From: Setophaga petechia | Taxonomy: Eukaryota > Chordata > Aves > Passeriformes > Parulidae | NCBI GenBank assembly: GCA_024362935.1 | Contig: JANCRA010000004.1 | Location: forward strand, 26,837,121-26,901,120 | Direction of reading: 5' to 3' | DNA length: 64,000 bases | Part shown: one piece after another, positions 11,075 to 23,200 of the stretch | How positions within the stretch are numbered: position 1 is the first letter of the stretch | Layout: each line of letters opens with the position of its first letter | Position numbers and translations under genes: made by a program | The notes under the pieces: model-generated | What the model was told of the DNA's origin: nothing | Seen by the model: the letters and a program-made list of their open reading frames with translations, nothing else | The model's database searches: none

Positions 11075-12995
11075 CTGGCTTGGTTGAACAGGGATCTTCT
11101 CTTGGAAATGAGACTAAAATGGAAGGTGTGTGCCCAGTGGAAGCAAGGTCAGGTGACTTGGGAAGAATACTGAGATGCTGTTTGCCCGTGTAGGGAGAAA
11201 ATTCATGTTGTCAAATCTCAGTTGGAGATGAAGCTGCCAGAAATGTAGGGAGCAATAAAAAGAGGTACTCCAATATCAGTGACAAAAGGCATCTTAGAAA
11301 TAAAATCGGCCCATTACGGGTGAGGATGGTCACGTCACAAATGGGCATGGACAAGGCAGAGGTATTTAATGCATTCTTTGCTTCTGTCTTCAACACGGAT
11401 AGCAGACCAAGGGAGGCTCTGTGCCGTGAGCTTCCAGGACCATAACTGCAAGAATGATCCTGAAGTTGACCCTGAAGTTGTGTGGGACTAGGTGCTCCAG
11501 CTGGATCCCTACACATCTATGGGACCTGACTGGGATTTATTCAAGAATCCTCAAAGAGCTATTTTCATTGCAAAATCTCTCTCAATTATATTCATGGGGT
11601 TTTGGGAATCCAGAGAGCTCTCAGCTGACTAAAGGGTGGAGAATGTTGCCTCAAGTTTCAAAAGTGGTAGGAAGAAGGACCCTGAAAACTACAGGCCTGT
11701 CAGTTTTATTTCAGTGCCCAGTGAAATCATGGTCAAGATTATTCTGAGGGGTGTTGAAAACCTGGAAGACAATGCATTCATCAGTCACAGCCTGCACAGC
11801 TTCATGAGAGGGAAGAGTCCTGCTTGTCAAACATGATTTTGTTCTATGACAAGGTAGCCCACTTTGTTGATCAAGGGAAGCCAGCTGATGTAATCTTACA
11901 GCAAAGCTTTTCATAATATCTCTTTCAGAATCCTGGACAAAATGTGCAGCCCACAGCTGGATAAACACATCATGGGGTGGCTGAGCAGCTGGCTCATGGG
12001 TCAGGCACAAAGGGCTACAGTGAACGGGGTGACATCAGACTGGGGACCTGTCACTGGTAGGGTTCCACAGGGTCCCATCCTCAACCCTCTGCTCTTCAAC
12101 ATCTCCAGAAATGACTTGGATTAAGTACTTAATGGAATACTAAGCAAGTTACCTGATGATAATACATTGGGGGAAGCTGCCATCTCCCTCAAGGGCAGAG
12201 AGGCCCTGCAGAGAGACCTCCATAAATCTGAGGGCAATCACCAACTGCAAGAAGTTTAATAAGGGCAAGTGTTGGGTTCTGCACCTGTGATGGTTGAGCC
12301 CTGATTATGTGTGTAGACTGGAGAATGGGAAGCTGGAGAATAAGGCACTGGAGAGCAGCAGTGAGGAAACAGACTTGAGGATCCTGCTTGATGGCAAGTT
12401 GAACATGAGTAAGCAGTGCCCTGTCCTGGGGTGCATCAGGCACAGCATGGCCAGCCAGGCAAAGGAGGGCATTGTCCTGGTCTGCTCTGCACTGGAGCAG
12501 CTTCACTTTACATGCAGGGGGCTGGTTTGGGCACTACAATATAAAAAAATACTAAGCTATTGGAGAGTGTCCAATAGGAGGCCATGTGGATTTGGAGGGG
12601 AAGCTGTGTGAGGAGCAGTTGAGTCTTATCTTTTCAGCTTGGAGGAGACTGAGAGAAGACCTCATTGTGATTGATCTACAACATCCTCATGAGGGGAGGG
12701 GACCTCTTCACTATCATGACCAGTGACAGACCTTTAGGAAGCAGCATGAAGCTGAGTCAGGGAAAGTTTCGGTTCGATATTAGGGAAAGGCTTTCCACTC
12801 AGAGTATGGTTGGGCGCTGGAACAGGGTCCCCAGGGAAGGGGGCACAGCACCAAGCCTGACAGAGTTGAAGGAACATTTGGACTCTCAGGCAGAAGGTGT
12901 GATTCTTGGGGTGTATTGTGCAGCACCAGGAGTTGGATGTGACGATCCTGATGGATCCCTTCCAGCTCAGGATGTTCCATGATTCTGTGAATGCT
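11075..12995 (+). mobile_element. Degraded CR1 LINE (ORF2 reverse-transcriptase region to 3' end)
   Basis: Over 1.9 kb the + strand keeps recognisable CR1 ORF2 segments in order, split across frames by stops and indels. These are KWKVCAQWKQGQVTWEE (about 11118), EVFNAFFASVFNTD (about 11360), KKDPENYRPVSF (about 11675), [19 protein letters not shown] (about 11975), [15 protein letters not shown] (about 12055), DLRILLDGKLNMSKQ (about 12375), and the C-terminal part with GRWNRVPREGG (about 12810). It ends with the CR1 tail ATGATTCTGTGAATGCTATG near 12980. The RT catalytic F/YADD box has decayed to PDDN near 12153, and many stops are present, so it cannot be active. The 5' end is truncated, as is normal for CR1. 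Confidence 0.93.
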
Positions 12996-14600
12996 ATGGA
13001 GCTGAGGGTGGCAGACTCTGCATCTGCCATCCCCAGAGCTGGAGGAAGTCTTTGTCCCTGCTTTCTAGGAGCAGGGTCAGTCCGTTGGCCTATCTGCTTG
13101 GAGGGCAGTCTGCTCCAGTTATGCCAGGCATGGCTGCTCCCTGGAAAGAGACATTTTGCAAGAAGTGACTGTAGTGAAGCTTTGTGCTGCCTTCAAGGCT
13201 TGTTTCCAACTGCTTTAGCAAAGAAATGGAAAACACACCTGTGCATAAAGTGCCAGGCACCAAAAAGCTTGGGTCCTAAAAGTGGGCAGTCAGCTCCTGA
13301 GTGGAGATGTGCTGGTGTTCACCTGCAGATGCCATTTCACCTGCCAGCACAAGTAAGGACACTTCCAGCAGGAGCTGGGAACCTGGGCCACGCTAGGTCT
13401 GGAGAAACTCCCTTCTCGTGGACAGACTCACGGGGCCCAGGTACAGCAGCAATGACTGTGGGTTTCTGCTGTTGTCCTGTGGACCCCCAGGACCTGGAGA
13501 AGGCTGGAGGCACCCTGCAAAGGCATACAGAGTTTGCAGGTGTCCCTGGTGCATTCAGAGCTGCATTTCTTTTCCCCAAGAGCAGCGTGACTTTATAGGG
13601 CATGATTAGGCTCAGCTTTTGTCCAAGTGGTTAAAAGAGAAGGAGAAGAAAGGGCCTTTGCAAGAAGACGTGGTCAGTGGAGGAAGAGGACTGGAGTTAG
13701 AGCTCAGCAGAGCTAAGCTTCCTGCTGACATGGAGACAACATTGTCCTCTTCACAGCACACAAAGGGGCTGCTCTTGTCCTTGCAGCCAGTCTCCATGGA
13801 CACGTCATGGAGTGGACTACCCTTTTCTATTCTCACCTCTTCAGTGTGCCAAGCAGGAAAGCTACCTTTACAGGACAGGGCATCATCTGGCTCAGAAGGA
13901 GGACCTGTGTTAACACTTGTGTGTTTTTGCAAAAGTAGTATTTGTTGAAAACAAACATGTGTTGTCTCTGTCAAAGAATGTGGAGCTCCTGTGGTGGTAT
14001 AAGGTCACTGTAGCTGAGGTCAGCTCCTCATGTGCCATTTGGCCCCTGAAAGTTTTCATCCCTGATTCTACTGGGTTGAGCAATTGATTGACTTACTAAT
14101 ATCCAGTATCCAGGCAAACCTTTTGAAATGGCACATATTCTGCCCCAAAATGCGCCTCCCTTCAGGTTGGGAGTCACAAGGTGCAGATTGGGCTCTCAAG
14201 CCCAATCCCAAACCCAGCAAATAAACTTCATTAAGGAACCTGAGCATAAGAGAATAGACTCAAGCCCACTTTACATTCATTTCAATCTAGTAATAGTGCT
14301 CACTGTTTTATTACTTTGGTTAAACATATACAAACTGAATAATCAGAAAACAGTTGCATGACACTTATATTCCAAACTACATTGCTCAAGGACTTCCTCA
14401 GAGGCAGAATTTGTCTCTATAGCTAAAATATCACAGTCAGCAGAGAGGCAAAGACTTGAGATTCACAAAAGTGGTTAGGAATATAAATTATCACAATATT
14501 TTCACATACATTATTTTTCCTGCAATTCTCAGTTAAAAATGTTTCTAAAAGTAATAAATATTGTTAAATAACAATTGTACAATAAAACTTCCTTTTACAG
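12996..14600. other. Intergenic stretch between S1PR3/CR1 and the SHC3 3' end
   Basis: Moderately GC-rich to about 13.9 kb, then AT-rich. One 230-codon ORF (+ 12906-13598) starts inside the CR1 tail and shows no known domain, so it is most likely chance. A minus-strand AATAAA complement (TTTATT) at 14307-14312 is a possible distal poly(A) signal. No other feature seen. Confidence 0.5.
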
Positions 14601-14621
14601 CAAAATAGTCACTTTTTAAAT

Positions 14622-14627
14622 TTTATT
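14622..14627 (-). terminator. SHC3: Candidate distal SHC3 poly(A) signal
   Basis: On the minus strand this reads CAACAATAAAATTT. It would give SHC3 a 3'UTR of about 5.5 kb. Several other minus-strand AATAAA motifs exist, including 19730-19735, about 400 nt after the stop, and 19013-19018. The site actually used is unknown. Confidence 0.25.
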
Positions 14628-17600
14628 GTTGCTGCCCACACAATGCAAAGAAAAACATTTACCTCAAAAAAAGAAACCTAGCTTCTTTCAAGTTTTAACT
14701 CTGCAGGACTTTACTAAGAAGCAGTTATCACAGCAATCCAGACAAAAAGGACACAAATATATACTAATTATAATCTTCACATTCTTCACTTAATAGAAAA
14801 TTTCATGTAATTTTGAATTAATGTATGCCTGGTGTTTCAATGTGTTTGATGTCTTGTTCCTCATGGAAGAAGCAGGAGCACTGCTGGGAAAAGCTTCCAT
14901 TTGACCTGGACTTTATTTGATCTTCATGATAGCTACATAAAGTGAAACTCTGCATCTTAATCTCAAATTGTGAGGCTACCTTTGTTTTCTGAGTCATCTG
15001 CACTCTCTCTTACACAGTAGGGTAGCAGAATGAGTCATCTAGTTCTAACTTCTTTCTTCTTTTGGTTTCCATGACCTGTTGTGTTGTCAAACAAGGTTGA
15101 AACACTCTCTCTTTGTATGGTGCTTTTGCTAGAAATGTGTAGCTCTGAAATATTATCCCCATTACTGAGACAAAAAAAAAAAAAAAGTGCCCTGCATTTT
15201 CTCCCTGGAAGCCTTAGGAGATGTTTACTTTGGAGTGTGCAGAGGAACAGATCAGGGCTTGTGAACATAAATGTCTCAATAAGAGATGAGCAGTAGGCTT
15301 TGTATCCCCAGAGGTTCTGCTTTAACTCTATCAACCAATTAGCATGCTTATAATTTGGCAACAACTCTCCATTCTCATTAGTGGCATAAATGCCTACTGG
15401 CTCATGTTTCCAGGCTTCACATTTCTTATCCCTGAAGTTTAGTCTCCCAAGACAGCTTTTCATTCTCTATCCAAGCCTCTCCTTAACTGCAGGCAAATTG
15501 TATGTCCATGTTATCTTTTCCATGGGCATGCCCTCATTCCAGCTGCATCCAATGCAGATATGTCCAAGGTCCACAGACACTGTATGTGAGTGAGTAGAGT
15601 AAGTCCAGCTGATCACAGAGCACTAAGTGGAAATTGACCAACTATTTTGACAGCTTTGAACACACATGAATGTGTGAAGAGTGAAAACCTCAGCTTGAGC
15701 AAAAGATACCATGTAAGTCAAAGCGGTTTTGACAGTACACTAAGGTATGTCTGAATTTAGATTTTATGCAGACATTTTGAAACTGTCAGGCAGATAAAAA
15801 GGGAAGTATGTCTCTTACTTCATCTTAGACTTCATTTATGCAAATATGGATTATGGTTTACTTAATATAAATTCTTGGTTCTACTCACTTTGTATAAACA
15901 TTGGAAACTAAGAAATAAGTCTTGAAAGTGGAATTTGTAATCTTTTTTCAGATTATTCACAAATTCCAAATATCCCTCTGATAACTCCAAATTTTCTAGA
16001 AAGTGGAAAACTTTGCTGGTTATCAAATGTCTAAATATGCATCAATTTGATTATTAATGCATTATATCTGGTATCTGGTATTGATGTGCCAGCAGCAATC
16101 ACACTACAGTATAATTTATTTCTTTTTAATTCTCCTCATCTTACTGCATGTGATGTCTGGGGACCATGGTGATAAGAAATGTGAGTATATTATTCCACAG
16201 TGTGGAAAAAATATGAATATAGGCTATAGAAAACTTAGTGCTGGCAGGTGACATTTACCAGACTGTTAAACATTTTGTGCCATTTGCACATTTTGCACTG
16301 AAGTCTTGGTCCCAGGACTATGTCCTTTGTCCAAGCTTTTATTGAATATCTGGCAGACAGGTTTTGGCAGAACCAGTGTTACCTACCATTGTGAACCCTG
16401 TAGGAAATGAAGTGTAAAGAAACAACTGTGTAACTGGGCAAAAAGGCAGGCATTAAGCCATGGAAATTGCATCTTCTCATATGGTGACCAACCAGGTATG
16501 GTTAGTTTGAACATTCCCTTCTTGCATTAAGGAAGGGGAAGCTGCACTTTCTCACTCTGAGCAAACTCCCATTTGTCAGAAGGTAATTCAGTTTTCAGAC
16601 CATGTTTTCAGGTTTCAATGCTTCTGAAGCATGTGAAATAATGAATAGTTTGGGAACATGAGTGTACCTAGATGTGCAACCTATCACTGCTAGCAACATT
16701 GGATGAATTCCATTAGCTTAATAATTAGTCTAGATCCACAGTAAAAAACAATCAAAATCATTTGGTTAACATATAAGTGTTCTCTGTTTAGTCATTGTCA
16801 TTCATTCCTATAGTTGCAACATGACTGAAATCAAAACTGTTAATCAGACAGGACTCAAAACCAATGTAGACAGTCTTGCAGGATATTTAGAGTTCCAGTT
16901 CTGACTTCTCAGCTATTCACTGGAAAAACAACAGAAGATACTATAATATCACCTAATCTCAGTGATTTCTATTGAGTCTAGAAATGTTTTTCATTCAGTA
17001 AAATCCCACTTCTTGAAGTCAAATACTGAATTACCACAAGCAAATATCTAGTCCTTGAGACTGGATAAAAAATAATAAAAAAGGTGAGGTACTCCAAACC
17101 AAAGGTGAACATTAAAAGACTCACATTTTTATGCTGTCAGTTGTCAGGTTTTCAGCTAACTTCTCAGCATTTAGATCTATCTTACTACCTTTACTTCTCT
17201 TAAATTGGTGGCAGCGTTGGCTCCTCACAGAAGTGAGCCCAGCCACTCTAGCAGGTTCAATTAGTTCTTGGTGAAACCAGTTGGTCTAATGACAACTGGT
17301 TTGAAGCCGCTGTCCAAACAGCTTTACAGTTTATTTGCCCTTTTCATAAAGGGGAAAGCCAAATCTACCAGAGCAGCAGAGACAAAAACATGGCTGGATC
17401 CACAAACGGAGTACTGAGCGGCACACATGCTCTTCCTTTCTGGACAGTTGTGAGACTGTGTGGCTCCCAGGGACGTAGAAAAGGCTCTGTGTGCTCATGT
17501 GTGGCCGGGAGGATGTGCTGGCAGCCCACCGTGTGCGCAGGCACTGTCGCAGTGCAGCGGCACTGTTGCCGTCTCGAGCCACAGAGCATCTAGGCACGAT

Positions 17601-19829
17601 GTGTGCACCCTTTGCATCACCAGAGGATATGCTGAGCTGGGCAAATTGGCTGTGCTGACAGAGCAGCTCAAAATAGCCGCATTCCCCTGGAGGAGTTTGT
17701 GAAATATAGTCTGGGAAATTCAGTATTTCTTTCAAGCAGTTTCATTTTGTGTCTCCTTGGCATCAGCTTTAATTTCCAAAACATGCAGCTAAATGGCTGC
17801 TAAGTTAGTAAAGCTACAGCTAGGACAGTAGTAAAAAAATTAAGATATCTATTTTGGTGTATATTTAGTGCATTAAATTCATACACCCAAATCTTGTCAC
17901 ATTTTTGCAGGATATTTAGGAATCCAAAATGGTCATCAGAAGCAGGTGGACTTCTTGAAGACACCTAAGACGGTTATACAACAGACTTTTACTGAAATGA
18001 TATGCAATATTCGAAGATAAAAAGACACCTTCTCTTATAGGTAGTGATATCACAGTGAAAACTTTCCAGGTCATGGCTACAGGAAGGTTAGAGCATGGAA
18101 TAACAAGCATTATACATGAAAAAAAAAGTGGCAGCTGAGAAAATTTAAATTGGAATATGGTGAGACATGGGTAAGTAAAGTCATTTTGTGAGACTCTCAA
18201 AGTCATTTTGGTGGATACTACTTTGGCATATAAGATCTGTTCCTATATCCTTGCCACTCCCAGCCTAGTAAAACAAAATTTTAAGAATTCCACTAAACTC
18301 AGTGCCATACTGATCTGGGTTGAATTCAGCATTTAATTGCTCTCCTTAGCTCTCAGCTACCATTCAGACCTAGAAATATCAAATAATAACTACCTTTAGT
18401 CAAATTAACAAATTAGCATTTTGTTCACTAATGTCTTAGTTTGGCTCCTGGATGTCCTAGTTACAGAATTAAGTGTATTTTTACATAGGTGCATGATTAG
18501 TCTTAGGTGTCTCAATAATTTTCAGTTTTCAGATTACTCAAAATCAACTTTCAAGTTGCAACTTCACCATATTTAAAAGCAGAATGTACAAGAAAGTTAT
18601 TTTGGAATTTTAACCTGATAGTCCTGCTGAATATATCCTAAGTGAGTTATTCAGTCAGTTTTATTATGGTGTGACAAATTTTCAAATTCTTAGAACCAAA
18701 TGTAACTTTAAGTATACTGTGGGGTAGGCAGGTACTTAACCTGGACTTACCCTGCTGAGTTTTTATGAATCAAGTCTGAAGATTTGATTTGAGAGACTGG
18801 TGCTAGAGAAGACCTTGGATTGCTGAAGGCTAAATCTTGACTCTGGCACAAGCATTGCATTTACAGGAACTGAGTCTATTGAATTTGACTCATAATAAGA
18901 TTCATAGAATGGGAAAATAACTTTATATAAAGTTTAAATGTGAACAGTACAAACATCCCTTAAAGCATTTCCCAGTACCAAAAGTCAAGGGCATTGTTGC
19001 CAGAAATGTGTCTTTATTGTATGTGTATTTTTTAAACTTGATATTTAGAGAAAAACAGTATATTTCCAATGCCTATCACTTGCTGAAGGCCAAAATGAAG
19101 TTATGCTTTGGCAAGTAAATGCAAGTGACATCATTTGCAAAACTGACCACTGAGTTCAGATAGTTTTCACTGCTTAGAAGAAGAAAAGATTTTTCAGGTA
19201 TGTCTTTGAACAGCCATGTACATCTTATATTAAGCCTATTAAACACAAGTTATTTGAACTTGTCTAATCAGTATGCAACATCTCGTTTGAGACTGTTAGT
19301 TCAAGGACACCTAGATCTTCACCATAAGCGGAGAACTACTCATAAATAACCATAGCACTGAAATTAAAAAATTGAAGTTACAGTATGCTGTTACAATATC
19401 ATTAGAAAAATCTAAGCACACACCTCGTACACATAGAGATCACACCAAATCTTTGTTAAAGTAAGATACAAATGGTTTGAATAGCATCATATAAGAATTC
19501 AAACTTGACGTCAGAAAGATAAAATCCTTTTGATATCAGTGACAGTGAATAATGCTTTTACAAAACATTTTATGCTAAATTTCTGAGTTGGAATACTAGT
19601 TACTGAATTCAGATTCCTTCCATGGTTAACTAGCATAATCCATCTGTAATCCCCATAGTTGTGCTTCTTAGGTAAAATCAGAAATAAGATTTGTAGTACT
19701 AAATTTCTCAAGAAATTGAGACTGCTGACTTTATTTTTTTATCTGAACAATCACACTTGTTATTTTTCTTTTGGTAAAAACAAATGGCACAGAAGATAGT
19801 TTTATACTGTCAACAGACTGACTTGAAAA

Positions 19830-19875
19830 ATATAAATATATACTGTATTTATATATATAATGTGTATATACACTA
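19830..19875. repeat. AT-rich self-complementary patch
   Basis: Alternating TATA/ATAT blocks with a self-complementary GTATATAC (in GTGTATATACAC) near 19861-19872. It could form a cruciform or short hairpins in the possible SHC3 3'UTR. Confidence 0.6.
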
Positions 19876-20135
19876 TCAACATTCACATTAGAGAATCTGA
19901 ACAATTTTGTTGAAATTACTTTTAAGAAAGGTTTCTGATGTGATTTCATGTCACATAAAGCATTGAAAATATTCAAGTGGACTATATGAAATGGGGCTTC
20001 TTAAACTTAAATAAAAGATACTTGTGAAATGTATGTGAATATGTGGGGGGTTTTTAATGTACATTTTCCTTTCAAATCTGTAATTTCTACAAGTTATAGC
20101 TTGCAAGTTGCAATAACTAAAAGAGCTATCTGGAG

Positions 20136-20264
20136 TCAGTGTTTTCTTTCAGCAGGCTGTTGCAGGCAGAGTTCACTCACTGAAGAAACTATTGGCAAAT
20201 TATTCTCAAGGTGATAGTTGATGAGATGACTTATGCTGTCAAAGACACGATCTTTTGTACGAAC
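20136..20264 (-). CDS. SHC3: SHC3 last coding exon: C-terminal SH2
   Basis: 129 nt including TGA at 20136-20138. Reads [20 protein letters not shown], then [16 protein letters not shown] and ends PAERKH. The acceptor follows a run of about 12 T on the minus strand (TTTTTTGAAG). Too short and without ATG, so ORF scans miss it. Where the family usually has SAGSELCLQ this copy has SSVSELCLQ, a two-residue change next to the SH2 BG region. Confidence 0.97.
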   Translation of the reverse strand, partial: VRTKDRVFDSISHLINYHLENNLPIVSSVSELCLQQPAERKH

Positions 20265-23200
20265 CTTCAAAAAAAAAAGATGCAAGAAGACAGATTAAAG
20301 AGTAGGGTACTTTTCCCTTAGCTTAACACCAAAATTATCTAAGAATAAAATGACAAAATCATATTTTAGAAAGTGGTCTCTCTTCCATCAAAATTGGTGG
20401 AAATTTGGCACTTATGCAGTGTGGCTTCTGTTTTCTCTCTCACTCCCCCTATTTTCAACTCTTTCTGAATAGGCCTGCTTGAAAGCACCCCTTCATGATT
20501 TTGTTCAACTGTAAGTCAGATTATTCTTCTTCAAAGGACTACCTACTTCTTTGAGATGTTTATATCTTTTTAATTAGAACGAGCTATCATGCCAGATATA
20601 TCAGAAAACAGCTTCTTCGTACACTTCAACATTTTTGTGCTTTTCTTCTTCCACTACTCAAAAATTCCCTTCCTAGAAAGTGATCCATCCACCATATGTG
20701 CTTAGCTTGGGTTTGTCCTATGCTGTACATACATCCCTGTTCCTTCAGAACTGAAACACTTCAGGGCAGAAAAAATCATTTTTCCAACCTACATGCCAGC
20801 CCTCTGTAGCTGCATCCTGCTGGTATGCAATATTCCACCCATGATAGGAGGAAACTGATATTGCAGGATAAAACAGTCAAAATTACCTGAACCCAAAAAC
20901 TAATCTATATTACAAAGCAATCTCTAATTATTTAGCCACATGTTCACAAAACATTTCCTTCTTATGTTGCAAATGAGTTAGGCATATAACTGCTACAGGC
21001 AGAGCAAGATCCACCTCAAGCAAACATGTTGCACTAAAACTTTGTGTAAGGCTGGCTCTACACTGCCTCAATCAAACGCCTGTGAACACTGCTCTGAGTA
21101 AGAAATGTTGTCTATTTTCCTTGATCTATTCTCAGGAAGAGAGAAAATCTTGTGTTAAAACTTTCAAAAGTCATCTTATGCTGTGATGGACACCTCTCCT
21201 GAAATAATTCAGTTTCAACATTAAGTTCTGTAAAAATTGCTAGAAGTTTAACACAGTATGTCAGAAGATTAAAAAAAAAAGAAAACAAATAACTTTGATG
21301 GTATATGATGCTTTCTGGTCAGTCTACACATAGTTATATCGCTGAAGGAAACCAAAAGGCTCTCCCAATTTCTGAAGCATTCTGCTTTGAAATGTGACTG
21401 TCTCTAAAATTAAACTATAATTTTAAAATGAAAAGATATCTTTAAAAAAACACTAACTTTACTTATCTGTATTCTGAGATGTTCTTACCATAAGTTAGAC
21501 ACTCTACCGTTACCAGAGGTCTAATTCTAAATGTAGAAAAATCCTGCAATCCTCCATTTTAAGCATCCATTATCTGAATGAGGGATCTCTTTTTCCTATT
21601 TTTACTCTTTTGTGAGCTGGATGAGAGCAGAAGCAACTGGACAGTTAACTCTGCTCTGAGAAACACCCTTAAGACCTGTTACGTGTCACTGGGTACTGTG
21701 TGTGATATTAATTTCCAGGCATCCTTTGTGTGAATCAATCTTCAAGAACAATCCCGCTGAGACCATGCAGATGAAACGCAAGCCACTGGCACACTCTGGC
21801 AGCTGGCCACAGACTGGCATGTTATTGATGATTCTCCACTTTGACAAGTTGCAAATAGGGCTGCTCAGAAGCTGTGTCAAGATCCCACAAATCGTACAGA
21901 CAGCACAGCTGTCTGTAAATAACCACAGTTGCATAAAATCATTGTTCTGGAACAGTGCCTCCTGAGCCAGGCATCTCCGAGCCATTTGGGCCATGATGAT
22001 ACAAGCAGGCTGAGGGAAGGATAGGTGCAGACAACAAGCAGGTCCCTAACCAAGGAGGTCAGCAAATTAGAGATGCGCTAGAGACAGAGCAACAAAGATG
22101 GGGGAGCCCCTCCAACCTGCACAGGAAAAAAATGCCCTGGAAGTCATCACAGGACCTAAGTATTCCAAGCCAGTCAGCACTGCAGCAGAGCACCCGGTGG
22201 GACACAGCATTCCTGCACTTGCCAGGTCACACAGTAGTGTTTCCCATGCAGTAGCCTGTAACAGCTGTTTGTGGGTTCATGAGGAGAAGAGAATTAGGCT
22301 ACCTTGTTGCACAAGTCACAAAACTGTTGGCAAATTTTAGCAATGGAGGCTGCCCCTCAAGAGGCATTAAGCCACTCCCCTGGGCTCGTGTACCCATCAA
22401 ACCCAGGACTAGGCAACTGGCATCTCAAAAGTGCAAAATCATTCTTTGACTGGCCTCATGTGGCAAATGTAACTAATTGCAGCAAGTACCATGGATGCTC
22501 CTCACCACTGCAATAGGGACTCTGCAGGACTGATGTCACAGCTGCCACAGCTTTCTCAGCTCAAATGCCAACAGGCCAACTCTTTTATGGGAGTTTCTCA
22601 CTTACCTTGGGGCTGGTTACCTAAAGCTGTCCTTTATAGAGGAAAAGGAGTTGCCTATTTGCAGCTACCAGGAGCCAGGAATAAAACTCATGACAATCAT
22701 TTCAACCTCTCTGAAGAGTTTATGCCCCTGCAGAAGCAGGACAGGACAGCTACAGAAAACTAGAGCTCTCTTGCCCCCTCCATCCTGCTGTGGGGACCGT
22801 CCCTTCATCAGCTGAGGGAGTCTATTTGCAGCAAAGAAATGGAACAGGTTTACCCCAGTTCTCTCCTGGGCATACATGCAGAGAGACACAGAGGGCCTGG
22901 TCCATATCCCAGGTAACAGAGAAGCCAAGAAGGCTAGCCAAACCTCTTTCCTTTAGTGAGAATGCTGAAGTGGTTTAGCTGCACTTTTGACCAAGACCAC
23001 AGGAATTGGTCCACCTGATTCTGTTGGGAATCAGGTCCCTACGGCTCCCTGCAATGTGCAGAAATCATGTGCTAGGTCTTCTGCTAAGCATCAGGGAGAG
23101 AATTAGAGATGTGATGGCACATCAGAGATATGAGGTGGTGCTTATGGTAAGGTGTGAATAAGCTGTAAAGAAGATTAAAGGCATTTAGAAAAAATGAGTA

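Larger units (their letters stand above)
14600..20135 (-). other. SHC3: Possible SHC3 3'UTR / downstream region
   Basis: AT-rich sequence with no CDS I can recognise. The longest minus ORF (15035-15463, 142 codons) and one over a small GC-rich patch (17331-17735, 134 codons) show no domain. Also seen are an A run at 15172-15186 and an AT-rich self-complementary patch at 19830-19875. Long 3'UTRs are common in neuronal adaptor genes, but where the transcript stops cannot be settled from sequence alone. Confidence 0.35.

Noticed and set aside
12906..13598. 230-codon + ORF, the longest unexplained frame in the window apart from the CpG-island frames
   Set aside because: Starts inside the CR1 3' tail and has no domain. 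Roughly one frame of this length is expected by chance in 64 kb over six frames.
15035..15463. 142-codon - ORF in the possible SHC3 3'UTR
   Set aside because: No recognisable domain, includes a Phe run from an A tract, and the length is within chance expectation.
17331..17735. 134-codon - ORF over a small CpG-richer patch
   Set aside because: No domain; the patch is too short for a CpG island.
18900..18920. TTCATAGAATGGG, resembling a CR1 3' end in reverse
   Set aside because: Only about 13 matching bases with no neighbouring CR1 wording.
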